A DNA stretch of 64,000 nt from Mangrovitalea sediminis (GTDB taxonomy: Bacteria > Pseudomonadota > Gammaproteobacteria > Pseudomonadales > Oleiphilaceae), in NCBI RefSeq assembly GCF_002514725.1, contig NZ_NTLB01000001.1, positions 868,001 through 932,000 on the forward strand. Direction: 5' to 3'. Numbering within the stretch: position 1 is the stretch's first letter; each line of letters begins with the position of its first letter. Below are positions 16,661 to 25,600 of the stretch, piece by piece. A program made the position numbers and the translations under genes. A model generated the notes under the pieces. It ran no database searches. It worked only from the letters and a program-made list of their open reading frames with translations, and was not told the origin of the DNA.

Positions 16661-18736
16661 ATGAAGAAACGAACCGGAAGATTCAACACCGGACAGGGGG
16701 TCAACAAGTTTGTTGCCGGCCTGATTTCCGTGTTGGTCGTACTGACCGTGTTGCTGATCGCGGTCCTGTTCATCATCAACCGGAACAGCCGGTTTGACCA
16801 GGAATACACCGCACACGCCAGCCAGTTGCGAGTCCTTTCGCAGGAGATCGCAAAGAACGCCACCGAAGCTGCCGGGGGAAAGGACAAGGCCTTCGCCCAG
16901 TTACAGCGCTCACGTGACGATTTTGCCCGCCTCTGGGGTTTCATCACCCAAGGCGACCCGCAGACCGGCCTCCCGGCCAGCACGATAGTTGGCCAGACCC
17001 AGGTCAAACATTACTGGGACATCGCCCGCACCAGTGCCGACCAGATCCTGAGCAACAAAGACACGGTCCTGTCACTGCATAAGGTTGCAGCAACCCTTAA
17101 CGAGACGATTCCGCAGCTGCAGGCGGAATACGACGATATCGTCCAGATCCTGCTGGAAAAAGGCGCTCCCGCCGACCAGGTCGCCAAGGCACAACGTCAG
17201 TCCCTGCTGGCCGAACGGATCGCCCGAAGCGTCAACAACATCCTGAACGGCGACAAGGACGCGGTTATCGCAGCGAACCGCTTCGGTAACGATGCCCGCG
17301 AATTCGGTCGCGTCCTGAATGGCGAGATGGAAGGCAACTCCGCCATGGGCGTCACCAAGATCACCGACCAGGACGCCATCTACGGTCTGGAATCGGTGCA
17401 GGAGCTGTTCGATTTCGTACAGAAGAACGTCAATGCGATCCTGCAGGCTTCTCCCGACCTGTTCAAGGTTCGCAACGCGGCCAACAACATCTTCGTCAAC
17501 TCGCAGAATCTGCTCAACCAGACCTCGAATCTGTCGGACCTGTTCCGTGACCAGGCTGAATCGCGCCTGATCGGACCGACCCTGGCCTACATCGTACTGG
17601 CGGCTCTGGTGGTCGTTATCGTACTGATCGGTGGCGCCTTGATCGGGGTGTCCCGCTCCCGCCTGCGCCATACCCAGGAACAGAACGAGCAGAACCAGAA
17701 CGCCATCCTGCGACTGCTGGACGAACTGGCTGACCTCGCTGACGGTGACCTGACTACTGAGGCCACGGTAACCGAGGACTTCACCGGTGCTATCGCGGAC
17801 TCCATCAACTACGCTATCGACCAGATGCGCGGATTGGTAAAAGCCATCCGGGATACCGCGGTGCGGGTCGCGTCCGCCGCCCAGGAAACCCAGGCGACCG
17901 CCATGCACCTGGCCGATGCTTCCGAGCACCAGGCCCAGGAAATCGCCGGCGCCTCGGCGGCCGTCAACGAAATGGCCGTTTCCATCGACCAGGTCTCCTC
18001 GAACGCCGCCGAATCGTCTGCGGTTGCCGAGCGCTCGGTTGCTATCGCCAAGAAAGGCGCAGAAGTCGTACAGAACACTATCCGCGGCATGGATAACATC
18101 CGCGAGCAGATCCAGGAAACGTCTAAGCGGATCAAGCGACTGGGTGAATCGTCCCAGGAGATCGGCGATATCGTATCCCTGATCAACGACATTGCCGACC
18201 AGACCAACATCCTGTCGCTCAACGCCGCGATCCAGGCCAGTATGGCCGGAGATGCGGGCCGGGGCTTTGCGGTGGTTGCCGACGAAGTCCAGCGCCTGGC
18301 CGAACGTTCCTCCGCCGCGACCAAACAGATCGAGGCACTGGTAAAAACCATCCAGTCAGATACCAACGAAGCGGTTATCTCGATGGAACACACCACTGCC
18401 GAGGTGGTGCGCGGTGCTCGCCTGGCGCAGGACGCCGGTGTGGCGCTGGAAGAGATCGAGAACGTTTCGATGAACCTGGCGGAACTGATCCAAAACATCT
18501 CCAACGCCGCGCGCCAGCAGTCCTCGTCGGCGGCCCACATCTCCAACACCATGAACGTCATTCAGGAAATCACCTCCCAGACATCGTCCGGTACCAATGC
18601 CACCGCGAAGTCGATCGGCAACCTGGCCGAAATGGCGGCGCAGCTGCGGTCTTCGGTCGCAGGCTTCAAACTGCCGGAAGAGGAAGGCGAACTCGAAATG
18701 ACCATGGAAGAGGAAGAAGTGCCCACGGTGGGCTGA
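16661..18736 (+). CDS. pilJ: Methyl-accepting chemotaxis protein PilJ
   Basis: A 691-aa transmembrane chemoreceptor. TM1 is at about residues 22-45 (FVAGLISVLVVLTVLLIAVLFI). A periplasmic sensing region of about 265 residues follows, then TM2 at about 308-330 (LAYIVLAALVVVIVLIGGALIG). A HAMP-like segment and a long coiled-coil signalling domain complete the chain. The hairpin tip is diverged from the usual E(F/Y)QGVNQ(T/S)G type (DIADQTNILSLNAAIQASMAGDAGRGFAVVADEVQRLAERS), as is usual for PilJ. In P. aeruginosa PilJ senses surface contact through major pilin. The SD GGGAG precedes the ATG. Confidence 0.95.
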   Translation: MKKRTGRFNTGQGVNKFVAGLISVLVVLTVLLIAVLFIINRNSRFDQEYTAHASQLRVLSQEIAKNATEAAGGKDKAFAQLQRSRDDFARLWGFITQGDPQTGLPASTIVGQTQVKHYWDIARTSADQILSNKDTVLSLHKVAATLNETIPQLQAEYDDIVQILLEKGAPADQVAKAQRQSLLAERIARSVNNILNGDKDAVIAANRFGNDAREFGRVLNGEMEGNSAMGVTKITDQDAIYGLESVQELFDFVQKNVNAILQASPDLFKVRNAANNIFVNSQNLLNQTSNLSDLFRDQAESRLIGPTLAYIVLAALVVVIVLIGGALIGVSRSRLRHTQEQNEQNQNAILRLLDELADLADGDLTTEATVTEDFTGAIADSINYAIDQMRGLVKAIRDTAVRVASAAQETQATAMHLADASEHQAQEIAGASAAVNEMAVSIDQVSSNAAESSAVAERSVAIAKKGAEVVQNTIRGMDNIREQIQETSKRIKRLGESSQEIGDIVSLINDIADQTNILSLNAAIQASMAGDAGRGFAVVADEVQRLAERSSAATKQIEALVKTIQSDTNEAVISMEHTTAEVVRGARLAQDAGVALEEIENVSMNLAELIQNISNAARQQSSSAAHISNTMNVIQEITSQTSSGTNATAKSIGNLAEMAAQLRSSVAGFKLPEEEGELEMTMEEEEVPTVG

Positions 18737-18768
18737 GGCCGGGACGCCAGGACTGCTGTACCTGAATA

Positions 18769-19671
18769 ATGGTCATGGCCGATTGCAACGACAAAACGCC
18801 AACGGGCGCATGGACTTTCAGGCCGATGCCTGAGATGGATGAGCCGCAGTTCCGGCAATGGCAGCAACTTCTGGAATCACGTACCGGAATGACGCTGCCG
18901 CCGGAACGCCGCTCATTCCTTCAGGCGAACCTGGGCATCCGAATGCGCGAAATTGGCTGCGAGAGTTACCAGGAGTATTTCGAAAAGGTAGCTTCCGGCG
19001 GCGGCGCCATTGTCGAGTGGGCCACATTGGTGGACCGCCTGACCGTTCAGGAAACCCGTTTTTTTCGGGATCCCGACGCCTTCTCCCTGGTTTCCGATTA
19101 CGTGCTGACCCGTCCCCGCGAGGAATTACTCGCGGACCCGCTCGAAGTCTGGAGCGTGGGCTGCTCCACCGGCGAAGAGGTCTACACGCTGGCCATGCTG
19201 ATACAGGAATGCATGGAGCACCTGGGACTGACGAAGACGTACTTTGGCATCACAGGAACGGATATCAGCCAGCCCGCGCTGGACAAGGCAAAACGGGGAC
19301 TCTATGGCCCCCGAAAGCTGGTCTCCACCGACGAGCGGCTAAAAGAAAAGTATTTCATCGGGCGTGAAAACAACCAGCTCGAAATTGTTCCGGCACTGCG
19401 TGAGAGGGTGTGTTTCGCCCGCCTCAATGTACTGGAACTACAAAAGGCACCCATGCACGGGATGAACATTATCTTCTGCCAGAACCTGTTGATTTACTTC
19501 CGGCGGTGGCGCCGCCGGGAGATCGTCAACTACCTGGCAGAGCGACTGGCCCCCGGGGGGATGTTGATCCTGGGACAGGGCGAACTGACGGACTGGCATC
19601 ACCCCGAGCTACAACGGGTGCCGTCCGACTACGTGCTGGCATGGATTCGCCGTCCGACTGATGACGAATAA
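18769..19671 (+). CDS. pilK: Chemotaxis protein methyltransferase PilK (CheR family)
   Basis: An S-adenosylmethionine-dependent methyltransferase of up to 300 aa expected to methylate glutamates of PilJ. The CheR N-terminal helical domain is followed by the SAM motif VWSVGCSTGEEVYTLAM. TGTDISQPALDKAKRGLYG and the FCQNLLIYF segment (a variant of the usual FCRNVLIYF) come next. Three nearby in-frame ATGs (18769, 18775, 18826) make the exact start uncertain, and none has a strong SD. The stop is 11 bp before the chpA ATG. Confidence 0.92.
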   Translation: MVMADCNDKTPTGAWTFRPMPEMDEPQFRQWQQLLESRTGMTLPPERRSFLQANLGIRMREIGCESYQEYFEKVASGGGAIVEWATLVDRLTVQETRFFRDPDAFSLVSDYVLTRPREELLADPLEVWSVGCSTGEEVYTLAMLIQECMEHLGLTKTYFGITGTDISQPALDKAKRGLYGPRKLVSTDERLKEKYFIGRENNQLEIVPALRERVCFARLNVLELQKAPMHGMNIIFCQNLLIYFRRWRRREIVNYLAERLAPGGMLILGQGELTDWHHPELQRVPSDYVLAWIRRPTDDE

Positions 19672-19682
19672 CCGGAGTGGTT

Positions 19683-22600
19683 ATGGGTAATCACCATGAC
19701 AATGTCGCCCTTGACTGGGTACGGGGCGAGATACAGGAAACGCTGAAGCAGGCCCAGCATGCGCTGGAGTCCTATGTCGAGAATCCCGAGGATAGCTCGC
19801 GTCTGCGTTTCTGTCTGAATTACCTGCATCAGGTGCACGGCACCCTGCAGATGGTCGAATTGCAGGGTGCGGCCCTGCTAACCGAGGAAATGGAGAAGGT
19901 TACCCAGGCGCTGCTTAACGAGACCCTGGCTCAAACCGAGGATGCCATTCAGGTGCTGATGCAGAGCATCCTGCAACTGCCCCGTTATCTGGAAAAACTT
20001 GGCAGCAGCCGAGATGATTATCCGCTCCTGCTGCTGCCTCAACTGAATGATCTGCGCGCCGCACGTGGCGAAGCACTGCTGTCGGACACATCCCTGTTCA
20101 ATCCGGACCTGAGCCCGGCCCGATTCAGGCCGGCGTCGGGGGTCGGGCAACGGCTGCAGGACCCCGTTGTTCTGGGACACGTGCGTAAACTTCGCCAGAT
20201 GTTCCAGTTCGCCTTGGGGGCCATCCAGCGCGATACCGACCTCGACTCCAACTTCGACTACCTGGACAAGGTCATCCAGCGCCTGATCAAGCTCTGCCAG
20301 CAAACGCCGACCGGCGAAATCTGGCTGGCAGCCGGCGCCTTCATCGATACGCTGAAAGCCCATCGCAACCCGGTCAACTCAGCAGTCAAGGCGCTGTTGC
20401 AGGATCTTGACCATCAATTGAAACGACTGGTCGACGAACACATCGACATATTGGTGCAACCAGTCCCGGAAGCCCTGCTGAAAAACCTGCTTTATTATGT
20501 GGCACGGGCCGCCGACCTGGAATCTCCGCGACTGCAAAACATCGTCGAGCGCTATCATCTGGAACGCGCCCTGCCCTCGGAACAAACCCTGGACGAAGCC
20601 CGCCAGCGGGTCTCCGGTCCCAGCCGCGAAGCCATCCATTCGGTGGTGCAGGCGCTGAACGAAGAATTGGCCAAGCTCAAGGACCAGCTCGATCTTTTCG
20701 TACGGGCGGAATTCCGACAGAACGCCGATCTCGAGGAACTTCTTCCCGGGCTACAACAGATTTCCAACACCCTCGCCATTCTGGGGCTGAACATTCCCCG
20801 TAAGGTTATCGGCGACCAGATAGAATTGATCCAGCAGCTTGCCGGCCAAACGGATGCCATCGACGACGGCACCCTGATGGATATCGCCGGTTCACTGCTT
20901 TATGTCGAGGCGACCCTGACCGGCCTGGACGATGAACGCCAAAAAGCACCGCAAGGTCCTGCCGACACTCCAGACCTGGGCAGCCTTGAGCTGGGGCAGG
21001 CCAACGAAGCCCTGCTACGCGAAGCGCGCAATTCCCTGGAGCAGGTGAAATCGGCGGTCGTTAATTTCATCGCCTCGCAGTGGGATCACAAGGAAATCCA
21101 GCAGGTTCCCGATCTGTTGTACGGCATCCGGGGCGGACTCCGCCTGATTCCGCTGGAACGTGCCAGCGATCTGCTGGAGGCTTGCGAACGCTATGTCCGG
21201 GACGTGCTGCTGTCCGGCAAACGCATACCCGACTGGCAACAGCTGGACACGCTGGCCGACGCTGTCACCAGCATCGAATATTATCTGGAGCGCCTGGCAG
21301 AGGGCATCGACGACAACGACGCCATTCTGCAGGTTGCCGAGGAAAGCCTGAATACGCTGGGCTTCCCAGCCGGCGCAGAACCGACCTGGCAGGAGGATGT
21401 CACTCCCCAGGCCTCTACCGCACCGGAGCCCCAGGCACCGAAGCAGAACGACGAAGATCTGGTCGACGACGAGATTCTGGACATTTTTGTCGAGGAGGCC
21501 GACGAGGTCGTCGAGACCATTCGTCAGTTCTATCCCCGCTGGCGGGATGAGGCCGAAAACCGCGAGGCCCTGACCGAAGTTCGCCGAGCCTTCCACACCC
21601 TGAAAGGCAGCGGTCGGCTGGTTGGCGCATCCAGTATTGGAGAGCTGGCCTGGTCGGTAGAAAACATGCTCAACCGGGTCATCGATCGCAGCATCACGCC
21701 CTCGCTGGCCATGTTCGAGTTGCTGGAAAGGGTCCTGGCCCGCATCCCGGAGCTGATCGCAGCCTTCCGCGACGATCGCAGTAATCCCGATATCGATGAC
21801 TTGGTTGCAGGCGCCGAAGCGCTGATCAATTCGCACAAAGCGGGAGTCTCCGAGCCGAAGATCGAAGCCGAAGCCGAAGCCGAAGCCGAAGCCGAAGCCG
21901 AAGCCGAAGCCGAAGCCGAAGCCGAAGCCGAAGCCGAAGCCGAAGCCGAAAACAGTATCGCGGCAGCCCCCGCGAATGACAGCGATAACGACCTGATCGA
22001 CGATGAGATTCTGGAAATCTTCGTCGAAGAAGCCTGCGAGGTTCTGGATACGATCAATCAGTACCTGCCGACACTACTGACGCAGTTCGATGACCGGGAG
22101 GCACTGTCCGAAGTCCGTCGCGCCTTCCATACGCTGAAGGGCAGTGGCCGTCTGGTCGGTGCCGGGGTCGTCGGCGAGCTCGCATGGTCCGTGGAAAACC
22201 TGTTGAACCGGGTAATCGACGGCAGCGTCTTTATGAACAGCGATATTGCCGCGCTGCTGCAGGAGGTCGTCGGCAAGCTGCCCGATCTGGTGGCCGATTT
22301 CGAACACCAGCGAGCCCCAAGCCATCCGGCAGAGCCGCTGATGGCCAGAGCCGATGCGCTGGCCCGCGGTGAAGTGGCAGAGCCGGGAACGCCTGTCGAA
22401 GAAATGCTGCCCCTGGCCGAGTTCGAACACAATAGTGCGCTGGGCTCGGGCGACGACCAGCCCGAAACAGACCCGGTGCTGCTGGAAATTTTCCGCAGCG
22501 AAACCGAGACCCATCTCCAGACCTTGCGAGAGTTCCTGGCATCGGCGACGGAAGATGAGGCAATACCGTACACAGATGCCCTCTCGCGTGCACTGCACAC

Positions 22601-25600
22601 ACTCAAAGGCAGCGCACACACCGCCAGCATCGAGCCTATCGCCCAAATCGCGACACCGCTTGAGAAGTATGTGAAAACCGCCAGGGCGGAAGGACAAACC
22701 GCCGACGGGGAGGTACTCGAGCTGTTGGCGCGCGCCGCCGATTTCATTCAGGCGGGCCTGGATCAACTTCAAGACAGCCCCCAAACACCATTACCCGGAG
22801 CGGACCAGTTCACCGCCGACCTGGAAAACCTGTCGCTGCGGACGCTAACCACGGACGCACACGAACACGACCTGGAACGTACGCGCCCGGATCCACAACT
22901 GATTCAGTTGTTCCTCAACGAGGGTATCGACATCCTGCTGGACGCCGATACCATTCTCGACGCCTGGTCTCGCGATCCCCAGGAAGACGAGCGTTTGGCG
23001 CAATTGACGCTGGAGCTACGGCGTCTGGCCCGGGGCGCTGAAGAGGCCGGCCTCTATGACGTGGCCGAACTCGCCGATACCCTGGAAATGCTATACGCCC
23101 TGGCCCGCCGGGTCAGCGACCATCCGGCAGCCGGTTTCTTCAGCTGTGCCCGCAACGGCCACGAAGCCCTGATCAACATGATGGATCAGGTGGCCGCCGG
23201 ACTCGCCACCCGCCCGGACAACGCACTGCTGGCAGAGTTACGCGGGCATATCGGCACCTTCGAAAAATCCCTGGAGCCGAAGCCGCTACCGCCGGAAATG
23301 GCCGATGACCTGGATGCCATCGATCGCAGCTTCACGGAAGACCTCGAACTGGCCGAGGTGGCGGACAAATCGGCCGACGCAACACCGCTTGAGCCAATAG
23401 AAGCTTTGCAGCACGAGAGTCCGGAAGGACTGGACCCCGAACTCATCGGTATTTTCCTGGAAGAGGCGACCGACCTCATCCAGCACAGCGGCGAGCTGCT
23501 GCAGCAATGGGTCGAGGAACCGGACAATATCGATCTGCTGCGTCACCTGCAACGCGACCTGCATACCCTCAAAGGCGGCGCCCGACTTGCGGACATCGCT
23601 TCAATCGGCGATCTGTCACACGAGCTGGAAACACTGCTGGAAGGTCTCAGTGAAAGACGCTTGACGGCCTCCGGGCCGCTTGACGATCTTCTTCTGCGAT
23701 GCCATGACCGGCTCGCAGCGATGGTTGAAGCCATCGGCCTGGGTCAGCCCGGCCGGCCGGCACCGGACCTGATCGAAGAGGTTCGCGCCTACATGCAGGC
23801 GCAAACCGCGAGTCTGCCGATACCCGAGGTCGACGAGGTCGAAGAAGAGGCTATCGGGACCGAGACAACCGACACGGCAACGGTCGACGCCATAGAACCG
23901 GAACTCGACGAAGACGCGCCCGTCATCGAAGATGCCAGTCTCGCCCTGGACCCGGAACTGGCCGAGATTTTCCTCGAAGAAGCCGGCGACATCGTCAACA
24001 ATACCAGCGACCTGCTGCACCGCTGGCAGGCCGACCCGGCACAGAACGAACTGCTCAAAGCGCTGCAACGGGAGCTGCATACCCTCAAGGGCGGCGCGCG
24101 GATGGCAGAAATCGGTCCCATCGCCGACCTTGCCCACGCCATGGAAACGCTGTTCGAGCGTATGGTTGAGGGGCGCGTCGTACCGACGGCAGCACTGGTC
24201 GACCTTTCCCTTCGCTGCCACGACCAACTGGCAACCCAGGTGGAGTGCGTCGCCGAACATCGCCCCTGCCCGCCGGCGCCAGAACTGATCGACGCCCTGC
24301 AGAAGGGTGCACGCGGCGAGGCGGCCGAAGCGACGCCAGAGGCCTCCGTCGAAACGACACCGGACAATGTACAGGCGACACCGTCCGAAGACCTTGATCC
24401 CGAACTGGCCGGCATCTTCCTCGAAGAGGCCTATGACCTGATCAACTCTACGGCCAGCAGCCTCCATGCCTGGACCGAAGATAGCGATAACCGGGATCTG
24501 GCCATGTCGCTGCAACGCGACCTGCATACCCTCAAGGGGGGCGCCCGCATGGCAGGTGTTGCCGCAATCGGCGACCTCTCCCATGTACTGGAAGACCTGT
24601 TCGAGCGCATCACCGAAGGGCGCCTGGCCGCCAATGCATCGATGAACGACCTCCTCTTCGCCTGCCATGACCGGCTGGCGCAGATGGTCGAGAATGTCGC
24701 CGCCGGTAAGCCCTCCGCTCCGGCTCTCGACCTGCAGGCCCAAGTCGAATCCCTGCTTCACGGCGAAAGCCCGACGGACGCCGCGCTGGCGAACACGGTG
24801 GAAGAACCGGAGCTGACCGAAGCGCTCTCCGGCGAGGACGACCTGATTGCCATGTTCCTCGACGAAGCCCGGGATATTCAGGCGACCGTCGTCGACGCAA
24901 CCGAGCAGTGGCGCGAAGAAACCACCTCTCTGCAGATCGTCACCCAGCTGCAGAACGAGCTGCAGACCCTCAAGGGCGGTGCGCGATTGGCTGATATCGA
25001 TGCCATTGCAGACCTGGCCGCGGCCTGGCACGAGATGCTGGACCACGTCATGGCCGGTACGCTGGTCGCGACAGACGGCCTCAGTCTCAGCGATGCCTGC
25101 AATGCAGTCCTCAACCGTATGCTGGAGCAGCTCGAGCAAGGGCAACCGCTGATTACCGACGCCGCATTGCTCGCCCGCCTGCTGACCCGCCCGGAGATCG
25201 TACCGCCGGCGGAACATGCTCCGGCCGACGTGGCTCCCGCAGCGGAAGACGTCGATACCGAGGTTCTGGAAATATTCCTCGAGGAAGCCGGCGAGCTGAT
25301 CGACAACCTCGATCATATCCTTGCCGACTGGCGCAAGGACGCGGCGAATCCGTCGTTCAACCAGGAAGCCCAGCGTGTCATGCATACGCTCAAGGGCGGA
25401 GCCCGCCTGGCACAACTGGTGGATCTGGGCAACGAAGCGCACACCTTCGAAACCCTGCTGATCGAACTTCAACAAGCCGGTCAAACGCCCACCGACGAGA
25501 CCTGGAACCAGATCAACGGCCATCACGACCAACTGGTCAGCCTGGTCGAAGCCGTGCGGATGCACTATCAGGCCGCCAGCCACCAGGAGACCCAGGCACC

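Noticed and set aside
21864-21950. Tandem repeat as a CRISPR-like or mobile-element repeat
   Set aside because: The units are six bases, contiguous and in frame within chpA; there are no spacers, so it is a microsatellite.
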